Assembly: GCA_003697065.1 (NCBI GenBank) | Contig: RFFY01000560.1 | Span: 1-11,937, forward strand | DNA length: 11,937 bases | DNA from: Actinomyces sp. | Lineage (GTDB): Bacteria; Actinomycetota; Acidimicrobiia; Acidimicrobiales; Aldehydirespiratoraceae | Reading direction: 5' to 3' | Shown: piece after piece, positions 1-5,749 of the stretch | Position numbering within the stretch: the stretch's first letter is position 1 | Layout of the letters: every line of letters starts with the position of its first letter | The notes under the pieces: generated by a model | Told to the model about the DNA's origin: nothing | Seen by the model: the letters and a program-made list of their open reading frames with translations, nothing else | The model's database searches: none | Translations under genes and position numbers: made by a program

Positions 1-678
1 CATGGTGGCGACGGTGAGATCGAGGTAGGGGGCGCTGACCGGCTCGGTGGTGAGCTCGACCGTCAGGCCCCCGGCCAACAGGGGGCCGGCCAACAGCAGG
101 CCGGACACGAACTGGCTGGAGACGTCGGCGGGCAGGCGCACCCGGGAACCGGTCAGCGGTCCGCGGACCGACAGGGGGAGGCGACCCGGTTCCTCGAGGG
201 CGGAGACGGTCGCGCCCAGATCGGTGAGGGCGTCGACGAGGGGGGCGAGGGGACGGGCCCGCAGCTGGGGATGGCCGTCGACCACGATCCCGGTGTTCGC
301 GGTGGCGGCCACCGGCAGGACGAAGCGCCCGGTGGTGCCCGACATGCGGGCGTCGAGGCGGGTGCCGGGTCGGGGACGGGGCGGCCCACCCAGACCCTCG
401 ACGACCACGCGCCGGCGGGTGCGATCGGCCTCGAGGGTGGCGCCGAGGGCGGCGACGACCCCCATCATGGCCTCGGTGTCGTCGGCGAAGAGCACCCCCT
501 CCAGGCGGGTGCGGCCCCGGGCCAGGGCGGCACACAGCAGAGCCCGGTTGGTCAGCGACTTCGAGCCGGGAACCTCGACCACGGCGTCGGGCGGCTGATC
601 GAGGGGGGTGATCTCGAGGACCTCGCCACCGGTGGGCTCGTCGGCGGGATCGGGGGTCGGGCCGGGTGGAAGGGTCAC
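1..678 (-). CDS. aroA: 3-phosphoshikimate 1-carboxyvinyltransferase (EPSP synthase), N-terminal half, cut by window edge
   Basis: This enzyme transfers the enolpyruvyl group of phosphoenolpyruvate to shikimate 3-phosphate, the sixth step of the cytosolic shikimate pathway. The 226 visible codons are about half of a family protein (E. coli AroA is 427 residues). The substrate-binding motif PGSKSLTNRALLCAALA lies at residues 37-53 and supplies K40, S41 and R45. It is followed by DDTEAMM, by SGTTGRFVLPVAA (the actinobacterial form of the AGT-R motif), and by SSQFVSGLLLAGP and PVSAPYLDLTVA near the edge. The start is a GTG overlapping the tyrA stop as GTGA (675-678). No Shine-Dalgarno sequence is visible, so translation is probably coupled to tyrA. 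Residues 1-20 are Pro/Asp-rich and lie outside the normal fold. The frame is open to base 1, so the truncation is only the window boundary. The family call is very secure. Confidence 0.97.
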   Translation of the reverse strand, partial: MTLPPGPTPDPADEPTGGEVLEITPLDQPPDAVVEVPGSKSLTNRALLCAALARGRTRLEGVLFADDTEAMMGVVAALGATLEADRTRRRVVVEGLGGPPRPRPGTRLDARMSGTTGRFVLPVAATANTGIVVDGHPQLRARPLAPLVDALTDLGATVSALEEPGRLPLSVRGPLTGSRVRLPADVSSQFVSGLLLAGPLLAGGLTVELTTEPVSAPYLDLTVATM

Positions 679-1856
679 GTCAGGGGACGGAGGGAGGGAC
701 GGTAACCGAGGGCGAGCAGGCCCCCGTGGAGGCGCTCCGCCAAAGCGGTGTCGACGAGGACGATCACGACACCGCGGGGGCCCTCGGCCGAGTGGGCGAT
801 CTCGAGGTCGTAGATGTTGACGTCGAGGTCGGCGGCGAGGGAGGCGATGGCCGCGAGTTCGCCCTTGCGGTCGCGCACCGGCACCCGGACCTCGGTCAGG
901 GCGTCGGGCCGCAGGGCGGTGGTGGGGAGGTTGCGCCGGGCGCGGCGGGCGCTCTCGAGGCGGGCCAGGAGCGCCTCCCGGTCGCTGTCGGCCACCAGAC
1001 CCCGGACCCGGTCGAGCTCCCCGGTGAGCTCGTCGAGGACGGCGACGATGGCGTCGCGGTTCTCGGCGCAGATGTCGGGCCAGATGGCGGGGTGACCGGC
1101 GGCGATGCGCGTCATGTCGCGGAAACCGCCGGCAGCGAGGCGCAGCAGGACCCGGTGTTCGGCCGCCCGCCGGTCGGCGAGCTGCATGAGGGTGGCCGCG
1201 ACCAGGTGGGGAACGTGGCTCACCAGAGCCACCAGGGCGTCGTGGCGCTCCGGTGGGGTGACGACGGCCTGGGCGCCGACGGCGGACACGACCGACTGCA
1301 CCCGGGCCAGGGCATCGTCGTCGGTCGTCTCGGTCGGGGTGAGGACCCAGGTGGCCCCGTCGAAGAGATCGGGATCGGCGCCGTCGACCCCCTCCTGCTC
1401 ACTGCCGGCCATGGGGTGTCCGGGGACGAAGCGCGGGTCGGCGATGGCCCGCGCCACCGGTGCCTTCACCGACCCGGCGTCGGTGACGACGGCCGCGGGG
1501 GTGTCGAGGACGGCGCGGACGGTGTCGACCAGGTGGCCCACGGGTGTGGCCACCACCGCCAGGTCGACCGATCCGGCGTCGGCCGGGGTGGCGACGACGG
1601 TGTCGACGACCCCCCGCTCGCGGGCCCGTCGGGTGCGAGCCGGGTCGAGATCGACACCGATGACCTCCCAGCCGCAGCGGCGCAGAGCTCCGCCGATGGA
1701 CCCACCGATGAGACCGACACCCACGACGAGAGCCCGGCCCGGGGCGAGGCCGTCGGCGCCCGCCGCGGACAGGCGCGGCGCATCGAGCGGAGCGTCGCCG
1801 CGTGGGGGCGGCGCGTTTCCCTGGTCGGGGCCGGGGCCGGGCGGTGCTGGAGTCAC
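675..1856 (-). CDS. tyrA: Prephenate dehydrogenase with C-terminal ACT domain
   Basis: The enzyme oxidatively decarboxylates prephenate to 4-hydroxyphenylpyruvate for tyrosine synthesis. The protein has 393 residues. A Rossmann NAD(P)-binding fold starts at about residue 42, with GVGLIGGSIG at 46-55. TDAGSVK is at 125-131, the catalytic-site motif GHPMAGSE at 146-153, SHVPHLVA at 213-220 and GFRDMTRIA at 244-252. From about residue 322 an ACT domain follows (contains NIYDLEIAH), a module that usually gives feedback control by tyrosine. The start is inferred by exclusion: GTG at 1856 is the only usual start codon downstream of the rluB stop and upstream of the Rossmann fold. This gives an unusual Pro-rich leader of about 40 residues. 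The gap to rluB is 11 nt with no Shine-Dalgarno sequence, and the end overlaps aroA by 4 bp. Whether the substrate is prephenate or arogenate cannot be decided from sequence alone. Confidence 0.95.
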   Translation of the reverse strand: MTPAPPGPGPDQGNAPPPRGDAPLDAPRLSAAGADGLAPGRALVVGVGLIGGSIGGALRRCGWEVIGVDLDPARTRRARERGVVDTVVATPADAGSVDLAVVATPVGHLVDTVRAVLDTPAAVVTDAGSVKAPVARAIADPRFVPGHPMAGSEQEGVDGADPDLFDGATWVLTPTETTDDDALARVQSVVSAVGAQAVVTPPERHDALVALVSHVPHLVAATLMQLADRRAAEHRVLLRLAAGGFRDMTRIAAGHPAIWPDICAENRDAIVAVLDELTGELDRVRGLVADSDREALLARLESARRARRNLPTTALRPDALTEVRVPVRDRKGELAAIASLAADLDVNIYDLEIAHSAEGPRGVVIVLVDTALAERLHGGLLALGYRPSLRPLT

Positions 1857-1867
1857 GTCGCCGGAGG

Positions 1868-2608
1868 CTACCGGCGCCCGGGCCCGGCGGCCGCCCGTTC
1901 GAGGGCCCGCACCTCGTCGGTGGTCAGGGGGCGCCAGTGGCCCGGTCGTAGGCGGCGGTCGGTGAGTGGCCCGATGCGGGTGCGGACCAGGCGGAGCACG
2001 GGGTGACCGACGGCTTCGCACATGCGTCGGACCTGGCGGTTGCGGCCCTCGTGGATCACGATGCGCAGCAGTCCCGGTTCGAGCTCGGTCACCCGCGCCG
2101 GCGCCGTCGGACCGTCGTCGAGCTCGACACCGTCACGCAGGCGGCGCAGGGCCGCCCGCGAGGGTCGTCCCCGGACCTGGGCCAGGTACTCCTTGTCGAC
2201 CCCGTGGGAGGGGTGGGTCAGGCGGTGGGCCAGGTCCCCGTCGTTGGTGCAGATGATCAGCCCCTCGGTGTCGAGGTCGAGTCGGCCCACAGGGAACACC
2301 CGGGGCTCGGCGGGAACCAGATCGAGTACGGTGGGCCGGCCCTGGGGGTCGTGGGCGGTGGTGACGACCCCGGCGGGCTTGTTCACCAGGTAGTGGACGA
2401 GCCCGGGGCGGACCCCCACGACGACCCCGTCCACGGCGATCCGGGCCGTCTCGGGGTCGACCCGTCGACCCAGCTCCGCCACCTCGCCGTCGACGGTCAC
2501 CCGCCCGGCGGCGATGAGCTCCTCGCAGTGGCGGCGGCTGCCCAGACCGGCGCGGGCCAGGACCTTCTGGAGCCTCTCCCCCTGACGCTCAGGATCCCGA
2601 GCCGGCAT
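1868..2608 (-). CDS. rluB: 23S rRNA pseudouridine synthase, RluB/RsuA family
   Basis: This large-subunit pseudouridine synthase isomerises uridine in rRNA; family members target U2605 of 23S rRNA. The protein has 246 residues. An S4 RNA-binding domain lies at about 11-60 (ERLQKVLARAGLGSRRHCEE). The catalytic domain begins with NKPAGVVTT (76-84) and contains GRLDLDTEGLIICTNDG (108-124) with D111 as the expected catalytic aspartate. The family signature EGRNRQVRRM is at 187-196. The ATG at 2608 sits directly before the S4 domain, has a GGAGGG upstream, and overlaps scpB by 20 bp. The frame stays open to an ATG at 2875, but that extension only reads scpB out of frame. RluB and RsuA are hard to separate by sequence; the position after scpB, as in M. 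tuberculosis and Bacillus, favours RluB. Confidence 0.95.
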   Translation of the reverse strand: MPARDPERQGERLQKVLARAGLGSRRHCEELIAAGRVTVDGEVAELGRRVDPETARIAVDGVVVGVRPGLVHYLVNKPAGVVTTAHDPQGRPTVLDLVPAEPRVFPVGRLDLDTEGLIICTNDGDLAHRLTHPSHGVDKEYLAQVRGRPSRAALRRLRDGVELDDGPTAPARVTELEPGLLRIVIHEGRNRQVRRMCEAVGHPVLRLVRTRIGPLTDRRLRPGHWRPLTTDEVRALERAAAGPGRR

Positions 2609-3326
2609 CGTCGTGGGATCCCTCCCCCGCGTCGTCGTCGCCGCCCGACGCCGCCGGCTCCCCCGCGTCGTCGTCGCCGCCCGGCGCCGCCGGCTCCCCC
2701 GCTTCCGGGGGCTCCTCGTCGCCCACGCGTAGGCCACGCTCGAGGGCCTCGACCGTGTCGGTGCCGGGCACGAAGTCGCCCAGAGGTGGCAGGTCGTCGA
2801 GAGAATCGAGTCCCATCCGCTCGAGGAACTCCGGGGTGGTGCCGTACAAGACGGCCTGGCCGGGTCCCGGGTCACGGGCCACCTCGTCGATGTAGCCCCT
2901 CTGCTGGAGGGTCCGGACCACCCCGTCGACGTTCACGCCCCGGATGGCGGCGATCTGGTTGCGCGAGATCGGCTGCTTGTAGGCGACGATGGCCAGGGTC
3001 TCGAGAGCGGCCGCCGACAGGCGCGAGGAGCGTCCGTCGAGCACGAAGCGTTCGACGTAGGGGGCCTGGGCCTCGGCCGTCTGGAAGCGGTAGCCGCCGG
3101 CGACCCGGACCAGAGCGAAGCCGCGGCCCTGGGAGCGGTACTCGGCCGCCAGTTCCTCGCAGACCCGTTCCGCTTCGTCAGCGGCCACGCCCACCAGACG
3201 CCCCAGCAGGGCCGGGGGAAGGGGTGACTCGGCCACCATCAAGATGGCCTCCAGCGCCGGCCGGACGTGGGACCCGTCGCCGTCGGGGCCCACCTCGTCG
3301 TAGAGGGAGGGCGACTCAGCCGTCAT
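2589..3326 (-). CDS. scpB: Segregation and condensation protein ScpB
   Basis: ScpB dimerises on the kleisin ScpA and is part of the SMC-ScpA-ScpB condensin that compacts and helps segregate the nucleoid. The protein has 245 residues. Two winged-helix domains are visible: an N-terminal one at about 19-95 (RPALEAILMVAESPL) and a second at about 103-175 with the conserved stretch LETLAIVAYKQPISRNQIAA (108-127), then RGVNVDG (129-135) and LYGTTPEFLERMGL (160-173). After about residue 185 comes an acidic tail of Gly, Asp, Glu, Ala and Pro containing a duplicated 12-residue unit (see repeat at 2623-2702). The ATG at 3326 overlaps the scpA stop by 11 bp and has GAGGAGG 9 nt upstream, a strong ribosome-binding site. 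An upstream in-frame ATG at 3503 would only read scpA out of frame. Confidence 0.97.
   Translation of the reverse strand: MTAESPSLYDEVGPDGDGSHVRPALEAILMVAESPLPPALLGRLVGVAADEAERVCEELAAEYRSQGRGFALVRVAGGYRFQTAEAQAPYVERFVLDGRSSRLSAAALETLAIVAYKQPISRNQIAAIRGVNVDGVVRTLQQRGYIDEVARDPGPGQAVLYGTTPEFLERMGLDSLDDLPPLGDFVPGTDTVEALERGLRVGDEEPPEAGEPAAPGGDDDAGEPAASGGDDDAGEGSHDDAGSGS
2620..2625 (-). promoter_or_regulatory. Ribosome-binding site for rluB (GGAGGG)
   Basis: On the minus strand GGAGGG lies 11 nt before the ATG at 2608, inside the scpB coding sequence. It supports that ATG over the longer open frame. The spacing is rather long, so overlap-based coupling may also contribute. Confidence 0.6.
2623..2702. 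repeat. 36-bp in-frame tandem repeat in the 3' end of scpB
   Basis: Two 36-bp units (2623-2658 and 2659-2694) differ at one base, and the first 8 bp of a third unit follow (2695-2702). On the minus strand each unit adds 12 residues, seen as GEPAAPGGDDDA then GEPAASGGDDDA in the acidic ScpB tail. The array lies upstream of the rluB ATG, and its edge touches the GGAGGG that may serve as the rluB ribosome-binding site. Confidence 0.9.
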
Positions 3327-4095
3327 AGGCGTCGACCTCCTCGCGTCGGGGCGCGGGGGCGTCACCGCCGACCCACTCCACCACGATGTCGCCGAAGCTG
3401 GTGGGCTGATCGAGCTCGACCAGCCCCTGCTTGTACAACTCGAGCACGGCCAGGAAGTGCACGACGATGTCGATGCGGTCGACGAGCTGGGCGGTGAGCT
3501 CACGGAAGGTGACCCGACCGGCGTCGGGCAGCTCGGCCACGAGGTCCTCGACGGCCTCGGCCACCGTGACCCGGATGGGGGTGACGTGGGAGAGGTCGAC
3601 CACAGGCGCCGGCCGCGGGGTGAGGGCCCGGATGCAGGCGGCCCGCAGCTCGTCGACGCTCACCTTCGCCAGCAGATCGGGAACCAGGCCCGCGAAGCGC
3701 TCCTCGACGACACCGACCCGGCGGGCGTAGGAACGCGACGCCGCCGCCGAGAGACGACGCAGGACCAGGGCCGCGTCCTTGAAGGTCTTGCACTCGATGA
3801 GGCGGGCCAGGAGGAGGTCGCGTTCCTCCCACAGCCCCAGCTCGTCGTCGAGTTCGACATCGGCGTCGTCGGGCAGGAGCCGGCGGGTCTTCAACTCGAC
3901 GAGGGTGGCGGCGATCAGGAGGAACTCGGTGGCCACCTCCAGGTCGCAGCGCTCCATGCGTTCGAGCTCGACGAGATAGGCGTCGACGATCTCGCTCAGG
4001 TTGATCTCGTAGAGGTCGACCTGCTCCCGCAGGATCAGGTGGAGCAGAAGGTCGAACGGCCCGTCGAAGACGGGGGTGTGGACCTCGTAGGGCAT
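3316..4095 (-). CDS. scpA: Segregation and condensation protein ScpA (kleisin)
   Basis: ScpA is the kleisin that bridges the SMC head domains and binds ScpB. The protein has 259 residues, normal for the family. The SMC-neck-binding N-terminus carries FDGPFDLLLHLI (10-21), a near-invariant motif, followed by INLSEIVDAYL (31-41) and the helical stretch ATEFLLIAATLVELKTRRLL (55-74). The C-terminal winged helix contains VVHFLAVLELYKQGLVELDQ (211-230). The ATG at 4095 immediately precedes the conserved start of the domain. The frame is open upstream to 4167, but those residues are Arg/Gly-rich and unlike the family. No Shine-Dalgarno sequence precedes the ATG. Instead a TAGGGT hexamer lies 8 nt upstream, fitting a leaderless transcript. 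scpA appears to be the first gene of the scpA-scpB-rluB-tyrA-aroA operon. The smc gene and parA are not in the window. Confidence 0.97.
   Translation of the reverse strand: MPYEVHTPVFDGPFDLLLHLILREQVDLYEINLSEIVDAYLVELERMERCDLEVATEFLLIAATLVELKTRRLLPDDADVELDDELGLWEERDLLLARLIECKTFKDAALVLRRLSAAASRSYARRVGVVEERFAGLVPDLLAKVSVDELRAACIRALTPRPAPVVDLSHVTPIRVTVAEAVEDLVAELPDAGRVTFRELTAQLVDRIDIVVHFLAVLELYKQGLVELDQPTSFGDIVVEWVGGDAPAPRREEVDAYDG
3336..3342 (-). promoter_or_regulatory. Ribosome-binding site for scpB (GAGGAGG)
   Basis: A near-perfect Shine-Dalgarno sequence lies 9 nt before the ATG at 3326, within the last codons of scpA. It fixes the scpB start and rules against the upstream in-frame ATG at 3503. 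Confidence 0.85.
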
Positions 4096-4103
4096 GACCA
4101 CGA

Positions 4104-4109
4104 ACCCTA
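4104..4109 (-). promoter_or_regulatory. Putative -10 hexamer (TAGGGT) for scpA, leaderless type
   Basis: On the minus strand TAGGGT fits the actinobacterial TANNNT -10 consensus and lies exactly 8 nt before the scpA ATG. The transcript would begin at or next to the start codon. This agrees with the missing Shine-Dalgarno sequence. No good -35 box is visible, which is common in high-GC actinobacterial promoters. The evidence is motif, distance and the mirror-image match at trpS only. Confidence 0.5.
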
Positions 4110-4138
4110 GACGTCCCCGCCCCCGGATCGGCGCGCCC

Positions 4139-4157
4139 CGTCCCCGCTCTCGGGACG
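4139..4157. repeat. Inverted repeat CGTCCC-N7-GGGACG in the scpA/trpS divergent intergenic region
   Basis: Arms at 4139-4144 and 4152-4157 are perfect reverse complements around a 7-nt centre. The element sits between the two divergent putative promoters, where an operator could influence both genes. In DNA this GC-rich a 6-bp match is not rare, so a regulatory role is only possible. The rest of the 120-bp gap holds no gene that I can see. Confidence 0.25.
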
Positions 4158-4201
4158 CGGCGCCCACCCGGCCCGGCTCGGGGCCCGGGAGGGCGAGGTC
4201 C

Positions 4202-4207
4202 TAGCCT
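4202..4207 (+). promoter_or_regulatory. Putative -10 hexamer (TAGCCT) for trpS, leaderless type
   Basis: TAGCCT fits TANNNT and lies 8 nt before the trpS ATG, the same distance as TAGGGT from scpA. No Shine-Dalgarno sequence precedes trpS, so a leaderless mRNA is the simplest reading. No clear -35 element is found about 17 nt further upstream. Confidence 0.5.
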
Positions 4208-4215
4208 GTCGCCTC

Positions 4216-5196
4216 ATGACGCGCGTCTTCTCGGGCATCCAACCGACCGGTGAACTCCACCTCGGCAACCACCTCGGTGCTCTGCGCAACTGGGTCCGCA
4301 TGCAGGACACGAGCGAGGCCGTGTTCTGCATCGTCGACCTGCACGCCCTCACCATCCCCAAGCCCCCCGGCGAGGTCGGGGCCGCCACCTTGCGCCTGGG
4401 TCAGCTCCTGTTGGCGGTCGGCCTCGACCCCGAGCGCTGCATCCTCTTCGTGCAGAGCCACGTGCGCGAACACACCGAGTGCGCCTGGCTCATGGAGTGC
4501 ACCGTGTCGTTCGGCGAACTGCGCCGCATGACCCAGTTCAAGGACAAGTCGGAGCGCGCCGACTTCATCTCGGCCGGCCTGTTCACCTACCCGGCTCTGC
4601 AGGCGGCCGACATCCTCCTCTACGACACCGACGAGGTACCCGTCGGCGAGGACCAGCGCCAGCACATCGAGATCACCCGCGACATCGCCGAGCGCTTCAA
4701 CAGCCGCTACGGCGACACCTTCGTCGTGCCACGGGCCGTCATCCCCGCCGCCGGGGCGCGGGTCATGGACCTCCAGAACCCCACGGCCAAGATGTCCAAG
4801 TCCTCGGAGTCACCCCAGGGGACCATCGGGGTGCTCGACGATCCCGCCGTCATCGAAAAGAAGATCAAGCGGGCCGTGACCGACACCGAGACCGAGGTCC
4901 GCTACGACCCCGAGGCAAAGCCGGGCGTGTCGAATCTGGTGTCGATCCTGGCGGCGGCCACCGACCGCGACCCCCACGAGGTGGCGGCCGACTACGACCG
5001 TTACGGCCCCCTCAAGGCCGACACCGCCGCCGCCGTGATCGAGATGCTGCGTCCGGTCCAGGAGCGCTTCCGCCGCCTCGAAGCCGATCCGGCCGAGACC
5101 TCCCGCCTCCTGGCGGTCGGGGCCGACAAGGCCCGCGAGATCGCGGCGCGCACCATGGACCGCGCCCGCCGCAACATCGGACTCCTGGCCGACTGA
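4216..5196 (+). CDS. trpS: Tryptophanyl-tRNA synthetase (class Ic)
   Basis: The enzyme charges tRNA-Trp with tryptophan in the cytosol. The protein has 326 residues; family members are about 330. The class I signatures are clear: HLGNHLG (15-21) is the HIGH motif and KMSKS (192-196) is the second ATP-binding motif. Between them lie DLHALT (41-46), AADILLYDTDEVPVGEDQRQH (split over 130-150) and ITRDIAERFN (153-162), as in bacterial TrpRS. No extra domain is fused. The ATG at 4216 has no Shine-Dalgarno sequence but has TAGCCT exactly 8 nt upstream, suggesting leaderless translation. This is the only plus-strand gene here. It is divergent from scpA and convergent with the HD gene, so it splits the scp operon from the xerD operon. 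No T-box, leader peptide or trp-rich attenuator is visible upstream. Confidence 0.98.
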   Translation: MTRVFSGIQPTGELHLGNHLGALRNWVRMQDTSEAVFCIVDLHALTIPKPPGEVGAATLRLGQLLLAVGLDPERCILFVQSHVREHTECAWLMECTVSFGELRRMTQFKDKSERADFISAGLFTYPALQAADILLYDTDEVPVGEDQRQHIEITRDIAERFNSRYGDTFVVPRAVIPAAGARVMDLQNPTAKMSKSSESPQGTIGVLDDPAVIEKKIKRAVTDTETEVRYDPEAKPGVSNLVSILAAATDRDPHEVAADYDRYGPLKADTAAAVIEMLRPVQERFRRLEADPAETSRLLAVGADKAREIAARTMDRARRNIGLLAD

Positions 5197-5230
5197 CCCC
5201 GCGTCCCCGACCCCGATCGGGGCGTCAGTC
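5191..5230. terminator. Putative bidirectional hairpin between convergent trpS and HD gene
   Basis: The outer arms GACTGAC (5191-5197) and GTCAGTC (5224-5230) are perfect inverted repeats. Each contains the last Asp codon and TGA stop of its gene. An inner stem CCCCGA (5205-5210) with TCGGGG (5217-5222) closes a 6-nt loop. No T-tract follows on either strand, so it is not a classical intrinsic terminator. It is placed where a two-way terminator would be expected. Confidence 0.5.
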
Positions 5231-5749
5231 GTCGTCGACGGCGGCCAGGACGGCGCCGATCTCGGGGTCGACACTCCAGCGCTCGGGGGGGAGGTGGTGC
5301 TCGCGGGCCCAGGCCACCACCAGGGGATGGCTGCCGATCATCTCGAGCCGGTCGCCCCCGAGCTCGGGATGGCGCAGGTACAGGCCCACCCGGCGGGTGA
5401 AGCCCCGCCCCTCGCTCCACAGTCGTGCCGTGTCACGACCCGCCACCAGCCCCGACAAGGTGGCGATGACGCGCCCCGGTGTGCGTAAGCCGGCGTCGAG
5501 CTTGCCCACGTCGTGCAGGAGGGCGGCGGCCACGACCGGCCTGTCCGCCTGCTCGCCGAGGCGGGCCACGACCCCGCGGGCCACCGCCACCGAGTGACGC
5601 CTGTCGGGGCCGCTCAGGCGTCGCCACAGGGCGTACTCGGCCTCGCCGAGGGTCCGGGCCACCCACTCCCGGTCCCGACGCGACGGTCCGCCCGGCCGCA
5701 GGGACCCGGCGAAGCGCCGGACGAGATGCCAGGCCGCGGCGGTGCTCAT
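5225..5749 (-). CDS. HD-domain protein (putative metal-dependent phosphohydrolase)
   Basis: The specific function is not recognised. The 174-residue protein shows the HD-superfamily metal-binding pattern: H52 in RRHSVAVAR, the paired HDVGKLDAG (H79, D80), HPELGGDRL from H127, then EHH (150-152) and a late aspartate near D172. The order resembles small HDIG/HDOD-like domains, which usually hydrolyse phosphoester or nucleotide bonds. No second domain, signal peptide or membrane segment is apparent. The ATG at 5749 overlaps the xerD stop as ATGA (5746-5749), so this is the last gene of the coupled operon. The same frame stays open to 6508, but that part is an out-of-frame reading of xerD. The gene ends GAC-TGA, forming an inverted repeat with the convergent trpS end. 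The domain call is good; the substrate is unknown. Confidence 0.87.
   Translation of the reverse strand: MSTAAAWHLVRRFAGSLRPGGPSRRDREWVARTLGEAEYALWRRLSGPDRRHSVAVARGVVARLGEQADRPVVAAALLHDVGKLDAGLRTPGRVIATLSGLVAGRDTARLWSEGRGFTRRVGLYLRHPELGGDRLEMIGSHPLVVAWAREHHLPPERWSVDPEIGAVLAAVDDD

Noticed and set aside
1..678. aroA as a truncated pseudogene
   Set aside because: The frame is open to the first base and motifs are intact; it is cut only by the window edge. The same applies to tlyA at the right edge.
666..2006. 446-codon open frame on the plus strand opposite tyrA
   Set aside because: Low-complexity Gly/Val/Asp-rich product with no motif, fully antisense to a clear tyrA. Long stop-free antisense frames are expected in such GC-rich coding DNA.
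2623..2702. CRISPR-like or intergenic repeat array
   Set aside because: The units are contiguous 36-bp in-frame duplications with no spacers, inside scpB.
2003..3328. 441-codon plus-strand frame opposite rluB and scpB
   Set aside because: The second half is Arg/Pro-rich noise and no family is recognisable; both real genes lie on the minus strand.
4096..4215. T-box riboswitch, trp leader peptide or attenuator before trpS
   Set aside because: The gap has no room for a T-box, no Trp-codon run and no terminator-like U-tract; the likely leaderless start leaves no leader.
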